Assembly: GCA_946479745.1 (NCBI GenBank)
Contig: CAMLGZ010000018.1
Location: 13,483 to 77,482, forward strand
Source of the DNA: an uncultured Pseudoxanthomonas sp.
GTDB taxonomy: Bacteria; Pseudomonadota; Gammaproteobacteria; Xanthomonadales; Xanthomonadaceae
DNA length: 64,000 bases
Direction: 5' to 3'
This document shows, one piece after another, positions 17,395-26,184 of the stretch; position 1 is the first letter of the stretch; every line of letters begins with the position of its first letter. The notes below the pieces were generated by a model that was not told where the DNA came from, made no database searches, and worked only from the letters and a program-made list of their open reading frames with translations. Position numbers and translations under genes: made by a program.

Positions 17395-20043
17395 TCAGGG
17401 CCGTATCCGTTGGGCTACCCATGCCGGAACGTCCGCCAGCGCCGAGGCAAGGGCGGGCCCGTCCTCACCACCACCCTGGGCGAGATCCGGGCGGCCGCCG
17501 CCCTTGCCCCCGGTCAGACTGGCGATATGCGCAAGCAGTTCCCCTGCCTTGACCCGGCCTGTTGCGGAGCCATTCACCCCCGCCACCAGCGATGCCTTGC
17601 CTCCGGCCACACCCGCCAGGACGATGACCGCGTCGCCCAGCTGCTGCTTGAGCCGGTCCATGGCTTCCCGCAATGCCTTGGCATCGAACCCTTCCAGCCT
17701 GGCAGCCAGCACGCGCACGCCTTCGATGACCACCGCCGAGCCCGCCAAGTCCGCGGTGGCGCCGGAGGCGGCCTTGGCCTTCAGTCCTTCGAGCTCGCGT
17801 TCCAGCTTTTTCTGGCGCTCGGTCAGTTGCCGCACCTTCTCGACCACCTCGCTGGCGCTGCCGCCCAGCAGGGCGGCCGCTTCCTGCAGGCGCTGTTCCT
17901 CAGCGGAAACCAGATCGAGCGCACCCTGCCCGGTCACCGCTTCGATGCGGCGCACGCCCGACGACACGCCGCCCTCGCTTACGATCTTGAACAGTCCGAT
18001 ATCTCCCGTGCGGCCCACGTGCGTGCCGCCGCAGAGCTCGGTGGAATAACTCCCCATCTTCAGCACGCGCACGTGCTCGCCGTATTTCTCGCCGAACAGG
18101 GCCATGGCGCCGAAATCCAGGGCTTCCTGCATTCCCATGTTATGCACTTCGGCAGCATGGTTGGCGCGGATTTGCGCATTGACGCGGCGCTCGATCTCGG
18201 CCAATTCGGCCGCAGTCACCGGCTGGAAGTGCGCGAAGTCGAAGCGCAGGCGGTCCGGCGCCACCAACGAGCCCTTCTGCTGCACGTGGGTGCCCAGCAA
18301 CTCCCGCAAGGCCGCGTGCAGCAGGTGCGTGGCGGAATGATTGAGGATGACCGCGGCGCGGCGCGGCGCATCGACCGAACCCAGCAGGTGATCGCCGACC
18401 TTCAGGCTGCCGGCCGCAACCCTGCCGACATGGCCATGAAACTGGCCGGCGTATTTCAGCGTATCGCTCACGTCGAATTCGACGCCCTTCTCCGCCAGCA
18501 CGCCGGTGTCGCCGACCTGGCCGCCGGATTCTGCGTAGAAAGGCGTGCGGTCCAGGATCACCACAGCCTCGTCGCCGGCGGCCACGGATGCTACCGGGCG
18601 TCCTTCCTTCAGCAGCGCAGCCACCACCAGCCCGCCCGCATCCAGCGCGTCGTAGCCCAGGAATTCGGTCGGCTTCAACTTCGCCACCAGCTCCGCAGGC
18701 AGCCCCGAGCCGGAGGAGAACTTGCCGGCGGCACGCGCGGTTTCGCGCTGCTGTTCCATCGCCGCATCGAAGCCGGCCATGTCCACCGACAGCCCGCGCT
18801 CGCGCGCTATGTCGGCCGTCAGGTCCACTGGGAAACCGTAGGTGTCGTACAGGCGGAAAGCGTCCGCGCCCGGAATCACTCCGATAGCGCGCGAGGCCAC
18901 CTCATCGAAGATGCGCATGCCCGAATCCAGAGTCTCGGCGAAGCGCTCTTCCTCGGCCTTCAACGCGCGTCCTACCAGATCCTGTGCCGCCGACAGCTCG
19001 GGATAGGCTTCGCCCATCAACGCGACCAACGTCGGCACCATCTTGTGGAAGAACGGCTGGCGCACGCCGAGCATCCAACCATGGCGCAGCGCGCGGCGGA
19101 TGATCCGGCGCAGCACATAGCCACGGCCTTCGTTGGACGGCAGCACGCCATCGACGACCAGGAACGAGCAGGCCCGGATATGGTCGGCAATCACGCGCAG
19201 CGACTTGTTTTCCAGGTCCCCGGTGCCGGTCAACTCGGACGCTTTGGCGATCAGGGCCTGGAAGATATCGATTTCGTAGTTGGTGTGGACGTGCTGCAGG
19301 ATCGCGGCAAGGCGTTCCATGCCCATGCCGGTATCCACGCAGGGCGCCGGAAGCGGGACCAGAGTGCCGTCGGGCTGACGATCGAACTGCATGAACACCA
19401 GGTTCCATATCTCGATGAAGCGATCGCCGTCCTCATCCGGCGAACCGGGCGGGCCGCCGGCGATATGGTCGCCGTGATCGTAGAAGATCTCAGTGCACGG
19501 GCCACACGGACCGGTGTCGGCCATCTGCCAGAAATTGTCCGAAGCGTAGGGCGCGCCCTTGTTGTCGCCGATGCGGACGATGCGCTCGGCCGGTATGCCG
19601 ACCATCCTGTTCCACAGTTCGTAGGCTTCGTCGTCTGTGTGGTAGACCGTGACCAGCAGGCGGTCCTTGGGCAGCTTCCAGACCTCGGTCAGCAGCTCCC
19701 AGGCCCAGGCGATGGCGTCCTTCTTGAAGTAATCGCCGAAGGACCAATTACCCAGCATCTCGAAGAAGGTGTGGTGGCGCGCGGTATAGCCGACCGAATC
19801 CAGGTCGTTGTGCTTGCCGCCTGCACGCAGGCAGCGCTGGACGTCGGCCGCACGCACGTAGCTGCGCTTTTCCGCGCCCAGAAACACGTCCTTGAACTGG
19901 ACCATGCCCGAATTGGTGAACAGCAGGGTCGGATCGTTGCCGGGCACCAGCGGGGCCGAGGGCACGATGGTGTGGCCCTTGCCACGGAAAAATTCGAGAA
20001 AATCGCTGCGGATCTGACTGCTGCTGAGCTTGGAAGTGGTCAT
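17395..20043 (-). CDS. alaS: Alanyl-tRNA synthetase
   Basis: 882 residues, normal length. Class II catalytic core at the N-terminus ([37 protein letters not shown]), then the editing domain with the zinc-binding [12 protein letters not shown] and the later [13 protein letters not shown], coiled region near 720-770 and a C-Ala domain. It charges tRNA-Ala and clears mischarged Ser/Gly. It lies downstream of recX and upstream of csrA on the same strand. Confidence 0.98.
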   Translation of the reverse strand: MTTSKLSSSQIRSDFLEFFRGKGHTIVPSAPLVPGNDPTLLFTNSGMVQFKDVFLGAEKRSYVRAADVQRCLRAGGKHNDLDSVGYTARHHTFFEMLGNWSFGDYFKKDAIAWAWELLTEVWKLPKDRLLVTVYHTDDEAYELWNRMVGIPAERIVRIGDNKGAPYASDNFWQMADTGPCGPCTEIFYDHGDHIAGGPPGSPDEDGDRFIEIWNLVFMQFDRQPDGTLVPLPAPCVDTGMGMERLAAILQHVHTNYEIDIFQALIAKASELTGTGDLENKSLRVIADHIRACSFLVVDGVLPSNEGRGYVLRRIIRRALRHGWMLGVRQPFFHKMVPTLVALMGEAYPELSAAQDLVGRALKAEEERFAETLDSGMRIFDEVASRAIGVIPGADAFRLYDTYGFPVDLTADIARERGLSVDMAGFDAAMEQQRETARAAGKFSSGSGLPAELVAKLKPTEFLGYDALDAGGLVVAALLKEGRPVASVAAGDEAVVILDRTPFYAESGGQVGDTGVLAEKGVEFDVSDTLKYAGQFHGHVGRVAAGSLKVGDHLLGSVDAPRRAAVILNHSATHLLHAALRELLGTHVQQKGSLVAPDRLRFDFAHFQPVTAAELAEIERRVNAQIRANHAAEVHNMGMQEALDFGAMALFGEKYGEHVRVLKMGSYSTELCGGTHVGRTGDIGLFKIVSEGGVSSGVRRIEAVTGQGALDLVSAEEQRLQEAAALLGGSASEVVEKVRQLTERQKKLERELEGLKAKAASGATADLAGSAVVIEGVRVLAARLEGFDAKALREAMDRLKQQLGDAVIVLAGVAGGKASLVAGVNGSATGRVKAGELLAHIASLTGGKGGGRPDLAQGGGEDGPALASALADVPAWVAQRIRP

Positions 20044-20154
20044 CTGGCTGGCATTTGGCGGGCGGGCACGTCTGAAGTGCCGCTATACCGACAAGATGCG
20101 GACGCGTGCTGGAGCAGACAACCCAATACGCAAAGGTTAGCAGGCCGGGGCGAA

Positions 20155-20712
20155 TCAGTCCTCCGGGTCGCCGCGCAAGGCCAACCTGACCGTGTCGCCA
20201 TCGAAGCCGCGCCGGTACAGAAAATCGGCCGCCTTACGCCGCCGCGCCGGATCGGCTGAGGCCAGATCAAGACCAAAACGGCGGCGGACCAGATCCTGGG
20301 CCGCCTGACGCCAGTCGCCATCGAAGGCCTGCATGGCGGTTTCGATGGTGTCGCCATCCAGGCCGTGGGTGCCCAGTTCGGCCCGAATGCGGATGGGCCC
20401 CTGGCCATGAGCGGCCCGCGTGCGCACCAGCAGTTCGGCAAAACGCGCATCGCTCTGCCAGCCGTCGCCTGTCAGCCTCTCAATCGCTGCCGATGCGGCT
20501 TCGCTCTCGATTCCTCGCTCGGCCAGCTTACGGGCCAATTCCTTACGCGAATGCTCCCTGCGCACCAACAGCGCCAGCGCCCGCTGCGTGGGCGTCAGTT
20601 CCCGCTTGCGCTTGCGGGAACCGGGGGGAGCATCGGCACCTGGAGCATTGGTATCCAGAGCATCGTTATTCAGAGCAGCGATATTCAGAGCAGCGGCATC
20701 TTCTTCCGGCAT
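20155..20712 (-). CDS. recX: Recombination regulator RecX
   Basis: 185 residues. The RecX three-helix repeats start at about residue 38 ([27 protein letters not shown]) and run to the C-terminus ([22 protein letters not shown]). RecX binds RecA filaments and limits their activity. The first 36 residues are an unusual acidic/Asn/Ala-rich extension encoded by a 15-base tandem repeat. AGGAGTG lies 9 bases before the ATG. The recA stop is 49 bases upstream, so it is probably cotranscribed with recA. Confidence 0.93.
   Translation of the reverse strand: MPEEDAAALNIAALNNDALDTNAPGADAPPGSRKRKRELTPTQRALALLVRREHSRKELARKLAERGIESEAASAAIERLTGDGWQSDARFAELLVRTRAAHGQGPIRIRAELGTHGLDGDTIETAMQAFDGDWRQAAQDLVRRRFGLDLASADPARRRKAADFLYRRGFDGDTVRLALRGDPED
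20650..20694 (-). repeat. Imperfect 15-base tandem repeat in the recX 5' end
   Basis: Three units at 20650-20664, 20665-20679 and 20680-20694, with core CAGAGCA; they encode successive LN/LD-x-x-A pentapeptides near residues 8-23 of RecX. A multiple of three, so copy number can change without a frameshift. Confidence 0.7.
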
Positions 20713-20761
20713 ATCGACTCACTCCTGATCGAAAAGCGGCGCTTCCCTGCGCCAATCCCGA

Positions 20762-21796
20762 TCAAATTTCTGCGTCTTCTTCAGCCTCTTCCGGCTTCAC
20801 TTCGGTCGGCTGGAACTTGTCGCGCAGCTCACCTTCCAGGCGGGTCGCTACCTGCGGGTTGTCCTTCAGGTACTGACGCGAATTGTCCTTGCCCTGGCCG
20901 ATGCGTTCGTCGCCGTAGCTGTACCAGGCACCCGCCTTGTCCACCAGCTTGGCCTCGACGCCCATGTCGATCAGCTCGCCTTCGCGACTGATGCCTTCGC
21001 CGTACAGGATCTCGGTGATGACCTGTTTGAACGGTGGCGCCAGCTTGTTCTTCACGACCTTGATCTTGGTCTGGTTGCCGATGATCTCGTCGCCCTTCTT
21101 GATCGCGCCGATGCGGCGGATATCCAGGCGCACGGAGGCATAGAACTTCAGCGCGTTGCCGCCGGTGGTCACTTCCGGACTCTGGCCGGGCATCATCGCT
21201 CCGATCTTCATGCGCAGCTGGTTGATGAACAGCACCATGCAGTTGGAACGCTTGATGTTGCCGGTCAGCTTGCGCAGCGCCTGGCTCATCAACCGGGCCT
21301 GCAGACCGGGCAACTGGTCGCCCATTTCGCCCTCGATTTCGGCCTTCGGCGTCAATGCGGCGACCGAGTCGATGACCACCATATCCACCGCGTTGGAGCG
21401 CACCAGCATGTCGCAGATTTCCAGCGCCTGTTCGCCGGTGTCCGGCTGCGACAGCAGCAGATCGTCCACGTTGACGCCCAGCTTGGCGGCGTAGATGGGG
21501 TCCAGCGCGTGCTCGGCATCGATGAAAGCCGCGGTGCCGCCGCGCTTCTGGCACTGGGCGATGGTCTGCAGGGCCAGGGTGGTCTTGCCGGAGGATTCGG
21601 GACCGTAGATTTCCACCACGCGGCCCTTGGGCAGGCCACCGATGCCGAGTGCGATATCCAGCATCAGCGAGCCGGTGGGAATGGTCTCGACGGCTTCGAT
21701 GATCTGATCGCCCATGCGCATCACCGAGCCCTTGCCGAACTGGCGTTCGATCTGGGTCAGAGCCGCGGAAAGTGCGCGCTTCTTGTTCTCGTCCAT
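20762..21796 (-). CDS. recA: Recombinase RecA
   Basis: 344 residues from the ATG at 21796 (AAGGA about 8 bases before it; the start 19 codons earlier is not supported by the family). Walker [10 protein letters not shown] at 65-73, Walker [12 protein letters not shown]1/L2 loops present, acidic C-terminus ([10 protein letters not shown]). Forms the ATP-dependent strand-exchange filament and triggers LexA self-cleavage. It sits between lexA and recX on the same strand, 205 bases downstream of lexA. No copy of the LexA box found at lexA was seen in that gap. Confidence 0.98.
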   Translation of the reverse strand: MDENKKRALSAALTQIERQFGKGSVMRMGDQIIEAVETIPTGSLMLDIALGIGGLPKGRVVEIYGPESSGKTTLALQTIAQCQKRGGTAAFIDAEHALDPIYAAKLGVNVDDLLLSQPDTGEQALEICDMLVRSNAVDMVVIDSVAALTPKAEIEGEMGDQLPGLQARLMSQALRKLTGNIKRSNCMVLFINQLRMKIGAMMPGQSPEVTTGGNALKFYASVRLDIRRIGAIKKGDEIIGNQTKIKVVKNKLAPPFKQVITEILYGEGISREGELIDMGVEAKLVDKAGAWYSYGDERIGQGKDNSRQYLKDNPQVATRLEGELRDKFQPTEVKPEEAEEDAEI

Positions 21797-22001
21797 CGTG
21801 GTGTCCTTGGTGGTTTGTCGGGTTGAGGGCAATTTAGCGGCCATGGGTCGCACAGGTTGCGACGCGTGAAGCCGTGATCGAAATTAACTTTGCAACGCGG
21901 ACTGGGGCTAGCGGACAACGGCGTGAAGACGTGTCGGAAATTTCCTGTTTGATAAAAAAGCCTTCTTCTTTTGGTGGACGAACGATGGAACAACTGCGAT
22001 A

Positions 22002-22637
22002 TCAGCGATTGGGGCGCACCAGGCCGCAATACAGGCCTTCGATGGCGAAGTCCTGATCGGGCATGACCTCGATCGGCGAATAATCCGGATTGCGCGGCAG
22101 CAGACGGATGCGGTCTTTGCCTATCTTCAGGAGCTTGACGGTGATTTCGTCGTCGATGCGCGCCACCACGATCTGCCCGGAACGCGCATCCGGAGTGCGG
22201 TGCACGCCGATCAGGTCGCCATCGAAGATGCCTTCGTCGCGCATGGAATCGCCCTGCACTTTCAACAGGTAATCCGGCGCGGGGGCAAAGAAGGTGCGAT
22301 CGAGCAGCACGAAATCGTCGGACCGGATGTCCGCTCCGATCGGCAGGCCCGCCGCCACGCGTCCCAGCACCGGCAAACGGAGCGCATTATCGGGAAGGAT
22401 GGCTTCGGGTACGGGAATGTCGGTGTCGTCGTGGACCAGGCGAATACCCCGCGCCTGCCCGGGGACCCGGCGGATCGCGCCGGCGGCCTCAAGCGCCTCG
22501 ATGTGGTACTGGGCGGCCCGGACGCCGCTGAAACCGAAAGCCTTGGCGATCTCGGCCTGGGAAGGCGGTACGCCGTCGGCGCCGATGCGCTCGGCGATCA
22601 TGGCAAGGATGGCTTGCTGGGTGTCGGTCAGATTCAT
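22002..22637 (-). CDS. lexA: SOS repressor LexA
   Basis: 211 residues. N-terminal winged helix (TDTQQAILAMIAERIGADGV, PPSQAEIAKAFGFSGVRAAQ), cleavage site Ala96-Gly97 in GRVAAGLP, catalytic Ser131 (QGDSMRDEG) and Lys168 (DEITVKLLK). It represses SOS genes until cleaved on RecA filaments. A perfect palindromic operator lies two bases before the ATG and overlaps its promoter, so it is autoregulated. There is no Shine-Dalgarno site, which suggests a leaderless or nearly leaderless mRNA. Confidence 0.97.
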   Translation of the reverse strand: MNLTDTQQAILAMIAERIGADGVPPSQAEIAKAFGFSGVRAAQYHIEALEAAGAIRRVPGQARGIRLVHDDTDIPVPEAILPDNALRLPVLGRVAAGLPIGADIRSDDFVLLDRTFFAPAPDYLLKVQGDSMRDEGIFDGDLIGVHRTPDARSGQIVVARIDDEITVKLLKIGKDRIRLLPRNPDYSPIEVMPDQDFAIEGLYCGLVRPNR

Positions 22638-22639
22638 GG

Positions 22640-22658
22640 TTAGTAGTAATACTACTAA
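22640..22658 (-). promoter_or_regulatory. LexA box (autoregulatory operator)
   Basis: TTAGTAGTAATACTACTAA, a perfect 9+1+9 palindrome matching the LexA site known for Xanthomonas/Xylella. It covers the lexA -10 region and ends two bases from the start codon. Confidence 0.92.
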
Positions 22659-22674
22659 CGAATCGGGAAAGCAA
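22646..22674 (-). promoter_or_regulatory. lexA core promoter
   Basis: On the minus strand TTGCTT (22669-22674), 17-base spacer, TATTAC (22646-22651). The start site would fall 0-6 bases from the ATG. The LexA box overlaps the -10 and spacer. Confidence 0.6.
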
Positions 22675-22679
22675 CTACT

Positions 22680-23177
22680 TCAGCCGGCCAGCACGTCCAA
22701 CCCTCGCAGCGCTGCCGCCACGGTCTGCCTACGCACCGCTTCGCGGTCTCCATCGAAGTGGAAGACCTCGGCCCGCGCATAACCGCCGCGCCGTTTCCAG
22801 CCGATCCACACCGTGCCCACCGGTTTGCCCTCGCTGCCGCCGCCGGGTCCGGCGATGCCGGTGACCGCCACGGCGATGCTGGCGCCCGAGTTCACCAGGG
22901 CGCCGGACACCATTTCGATCACGGTCTCCCTGCTGACCGCGCCATGGACTTCCAGCGTCTCCGGACGCACGCCCAGCAGCGCCTGCTTGGCCTCGTAGCT
23001 GTAGGCGGCCATGCCGCAATCGAACCAGTCGGAGGAGCCGGCGATATCGGTCACCGCCTTGGCGATCCAACCGCCGGTGCAGCTTTCGGCGGTCACCAGG
23101 CGATGGTGGGTATCGCGCAGGCGCACACCCAGGGTTTCGGCGAGCGCATGCAAATCGTGATCGGTGGGAATGGACAT
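22680..23177 (-). CDS. pncC: Nicotinamide-nucleotide amidohydrolase (PncC/CinA C-terminal domain)
   Basis: 165 residues from the ATG at 23177; upstream in-frame codons read through non-family sequence. CinA C-terminal family: TAESCTGGWIAKAVTDIAGS, the YSYEAKQALLGV segment and VAVTGIAGPGGGSEGKPVGT. It deamidates NMN to NaMN in the pyridine nucleotide salvage cycle. This is the stand-alone domain, without the competence-linked N-terminal part. Located just upstream of lexA on the same strand (42-base gap that holds the lexA promoter). Its Shine-Dalgarno sequence is weak. Confidence 0.9.
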   Translation of the reverse strand: MSIPTDHDLHALAETLGVRLRDTHHRLVTAESCTGGWIAKAVTDIAGSSDWFDCGMAAYSYEAKQALLGVRPETLEVHGAVSRETVIEMVSGALVNSGASIAVAVTGIAGPGGGSEGKPVGTVWIGWKRRGGYARAEVFHFDGDREAVRRQTVAAALRGLDVLAG

Positions 23178-23256
23178 GGCGGGTTGGAGAAATGAAGGCG
23201 CTGCCGTTGTATCGGAAAACCAGGCCGCTGTCTGCCAAAGCCGCTTACGGCAAAGA

Positions 23257-23293
23257 AAACGGCCCGCCACTTCCATGGCGGGCCGTCCTTTTT
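23257..23293 (-). terminator. Terminator of the TonB-dependent receptor gene
   Basis: Stem GGCCCGCCA / TGGCGGGCC with six-base loop, followed on the minus strand by a T-rich run; 13 bases past the receptor stop. Confidence 0.85.
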
Positions 23294-23306
23294 CAACCCT
23301 GCGCGA

Positions 23307-25907
23307 TCAGTACTGGATGCGGAAGGTCACTCCATAAGTGCGCGGCGCACCCAGGAAGGCGTTGTAGGTATTGCGCGGATCGTTCGGGGTCGGGCTGGCG
23401 GTCTGCAGCGGACCGTCGAAACCCACCTGCACGTACTCTTCGTCGAAGATGTTCAAGCCCCAGAACTCCACCATCCAGCGCTTGCTCTTGGCGCCAATGC
23501 CGAAGCGGGCGTTGACCACGGTGTAGGCGTCCTGCATCTTCTCCACGTCCAGATCGGAACCGGTATTGAATTCCGAGGTGTACTTGGCGCCGATGTTGAA
23601 ACGGCCCACCAGGCTTGCGCCGAAATCCCACTCGTAGGTGGCCGACGCAGTACCCGACCACTCCGGCGCGAAGCTGGTCTTGTTGCCGGGCAGCTTGTAC
23701 AGGGCACCATCGGGTCCGACGAAATCGGGCGTGGGCCTTTCGTCGCCGTAGAAGGTGTCGGCGTACATCAGGCCGCCCTGCAGCATCAGGCCCTTGCTGG
23801 GCTGCCACAGGAGTTCGGTATCCACACCGCGCGAAGTGACCTTGGGAATCGAGCGGACCACGAAACTGGTGCCCAGGAAGCTGTTGAGCTGGAAGTCCTC
23901 GTAGGTCTGATGGAACAAGGTCGCGTTGAGCAGCAGGTTGCCGTCCAGCCACGTGGTCTTGGCGCCCAGCTCATAGCTGTCGACGAACTCGCCTTCGAAC
24001 GAAGTGTCGTTGACCGGAATGATGCCCTGCCCGCCGCTGGACAGGCCGTTGGAGGTCTGCACACGATCCAGGTTGAAACCACCGCCCTTGTAGCCGCGCG
24101 CCGCCGAAACGTAGGTCATCACGTTCTCGTTCCAGCGGTAGGCCGCTTTGAGCGTGCCGGACCATTCCTTCTCCTCACGCTCCTGCCGGGTCGAACGGCC
24201 GTTGTGCAGCGCGTTGGCCCAGGGCAGGCAGCTGAAGCCGATGATGTTGCCGATCAGTGCTTGCTGCTGCGCGGCAGGCAGAGCAGCGAACGGAATGCCG
24301 CGAGTAGTCAGCGCGGTCGCGATGCGGCCGATCGCCGCCGCACTGGGCGCGCCGGTAGGTCCGAAATACGATGCACAGGCCGGCGCGCCGTTCGGATTGG
24401 AGTAGACCGAATCCAGGGTCTTCTTTTCCCGGGTGTAGCGCAGGCCCAGGGTCAGGTCGAGCGCATCGGTCGCATGCCATGTGTTGTTGGTGAACAGGGC
24501 CAGGCTCTTGGCATTCTGGTCGTAGTGGTCCAGCGCACCCAGGCCCGGCGCGAAGGTGGTGCCGAAGGCACGGCCGGTGGTCTGCGACAGGAACAGCGGC
24601 GCGGTCGGCGATGCCGCCAGGGCCGGATTGATACGCGCCAGCAAAGCAGTGGACAGGAAGGGCTCGTAACCGACACCGATGCTGTAGGAATCGTGGCGGG
24701 TCAGGTCTTCATCGGCGTAGAACGCGCCGACCATCCAGTCGACGCTGTCGGTGGCCCCGGTCAGGCGGAATTCCTGGCTGAAGGTCTCGAAACGGGTCAG
24801 CGATTCGTTTTCGTTCGCGTTGCGGTACAGCAGGTCGGCGCCGGTGTAGTCGAAGTCCAGCGCATTGATCGACTGCCAGTCGCGCAGCGCGGTGATCGAA
24901 GTCAGGGTCGCACCGCCGAACCAGGGCGATTCCCAGTTGACTTCGGCCGAGACGCCCTTGTCCTTCATGTCCTGCTCGGTGCTGCGGTTGCTGTGGGCGA
25001 TGCGCGCGAACGGGTCGGCGACCGTCGGAATGGAACCCGCGCCGCCCACGCCGTTGATGATGGCGGCGGTCGAGCCGACCACCGTCTGCACGGCCGAGCA
25101 GCAGTTTTCCTCACGGCTGGTGAAATCGCCGATGAAATTGATGTCCAGGGTATCGGTGGGCTCAAGCAAGAGCTGGGCTCGCACCGAATGGAAGTTCTGA
25201 TCGCCGTCCTCGTCCAGGGTGCGCGGCCCGCGCGAGGTTTCGACATCCAGGAAGCCGTCGCGTTTGCGCTGGGTGGCGTAGATGCGGAATGCGGCATTGT
25301 CGGACAGCGCATCGTTGTAGGAACCGGACACGCCGATGGCGCCGTAGTTGCCGACGGTGATCTCGCCTTCGGCGCTCTGCGAATAGCTGGGGCGGCGGGT
25401 GATGATGTTGATCACGCCGGCCGAGGTGTTCTTGCCGAACACGGTGCCCTGCGGACCCTTCAGCACTTCCACGCGTTCGAGTTCGCCCAGGTCGCCGAAG
25501 CCGACACCATTACGGGCGCGGTAGACGCCATCGATGATCACGCCGACCGAAGATTCCAGGCCGGCGTTGTCGCCCACCGTACCGATGCCGCGGATACGCG
25601 CGGTGGTCAGGGCTTCGCTCTGGGTACTGGTCACGGTCAGGCCGGGCACCAGCACCTGCAGATCCTTGATGTCGCGCACACCGGTGTCTTTCAGCAACTG
25701 CTCGGGCAAGGCGGTGACCGAAATCGGCACGTCCTGCATCGCTTCTTCGCGCTTCTGCGCGGTCACCGTCATGGTGGCCAGCGTAGTGGGCTCTTCATCG
25801 GCTTTCGCCGGCGACGCGGCCTCTTGGGCGTGCGCCTGCGATACGGCGAAAAGTGCCGTGAGCACGGCGACTGCCAGCACTTTGTGCTGCGGTTTTGCAA
25901 CGACCAT
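23307..25907 (-). CDS. TonB-dependent outer-membrane receptor
   Basis: 866 residues. Signal peptide to about residue 27 (AVSQAHAQ). TonB box-like TMTVTAQKREE at about 46-56, plug domain (VPISVTALPEQLLKDTGVRD through GPQGTVFGKNTSAGVINIIT), then a 22-strand barrel ending in the aromatic terminus VTFRIQY. A GGGAGGGG ribosome site lies 7 bases before the ATG. It imports a large substrate (iron chelate, carbohydrate or vitamin) using TonB energy; the substrate cannot be assigned since no transporter or enzyme partner is adjacent. A CC pair in the ENCCSAV loop near residue 270 may form a disulfide. Divergent from mutS. Confidence 0.92.
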   Translation of the reverse strand: MVVAKPQHKVLAVAVLTALFAVSQAHAQEAASPAKADEEPTTLATMTVTAQKREEAMQDVPISVTALPEQLLKDTGVRDIKDLQVLVPGLTVTSTQSEALTTARIRGIGTVGDNAGLESSVGVIIDGVYRARNGVGFGDLGELERVEVLKGPQGTVFGKNTSAGVINIITRRPSYSQSAEGEITVGNYGAIGVSGSYNDALSDNAAFRIYATQRKRDGFLDVETSRGPRTLDEDGDQNFHSVRAQLLLEPTDTLDINFIGDFTSREENCCSAVQTVVGSTAAIINGVGGAGSIPTVADPFARIAHSNRSTEQDMKDKGVSAEVNWESPWFGGATLTSITALRDWQSINALDFDYTGADLLYRNANENESLTRFETFSQEFRLTGATDSVDWMVGAFYADEDLTRHDSYSIGVGYEPFLSTALLARINPALAASPTAPLFLSQTTGRAFGTTFAPGLGALDHYDQNAKSLALFTNNTWHATDALDLTLGLRYTREKKTLDSVYSNPNGAPACASYFGPTGAPSAAAIGRIATALTTRGIPFAALPAAQQQALIGNIIGFSCLPWANALHNGRSTRQEREEKEWSGTLKAAYRWNENVMTYVSAARGYKGGGFNLDRVQTSNGLSSGGQGIIPVNDTSFEGEFVDSYELGAKTTWLDGNLLLNATLFHQTYEDFQLNSFLGTSFVVRSIPKVTSRGVDTELLWQPSKGLMLQGGLMYADTFYGDERPTPDFVGPDGALYKLPGNKTSFAPEWSGTASATYEWDFGASLVGRFNIGAKYTSEFNTGSDLDVEKMQDAYTVVNARFGIGAKSKRWMVEFWGLNIFDEEYVQVGFDGPLQTASPTPNDPRNTYNAFLGAPRTYGVTFRIQY

Positions 25908-26184
25908 TGTTATCCCCTCCCAGGGTCATCGAATCGCAATTGTTTGATAAGCGGTGTTTTGTTCTGAGTCCCCAAAAATATGTGATAGCGGACGCTTCCC
26001 CACGTCACTTCCCGAACTTAACACTATCTTTACGATACGGCATTTTGCAGTGCACCCATACCAAGTTTCCCCAATCGGGATGGCTTGAGTGTGTCACTCG
26101 ATTCGCAGGCCCGCCCGTGGACCGCTAGACTTCTCTTTTCCACCCCGCAGCTCCGGCCTTGACCTTGATTGTTGATTCCCGACC

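Noticed and set aside
17347..20259. Very long plus-strand open frame (about 970 codons) opposite alaS
   Set aside because: It is antisense to a clear AlaRS; the high GC content leaves the opposite frame open, and its Arg/His/Gln-rich sequence matches no protein.
23910..25967. Long plus-strand frame opposite the TonB-dependent receptor
   Set aside because: Same reason: mirror of a real gene, no domain, no ribosome site.
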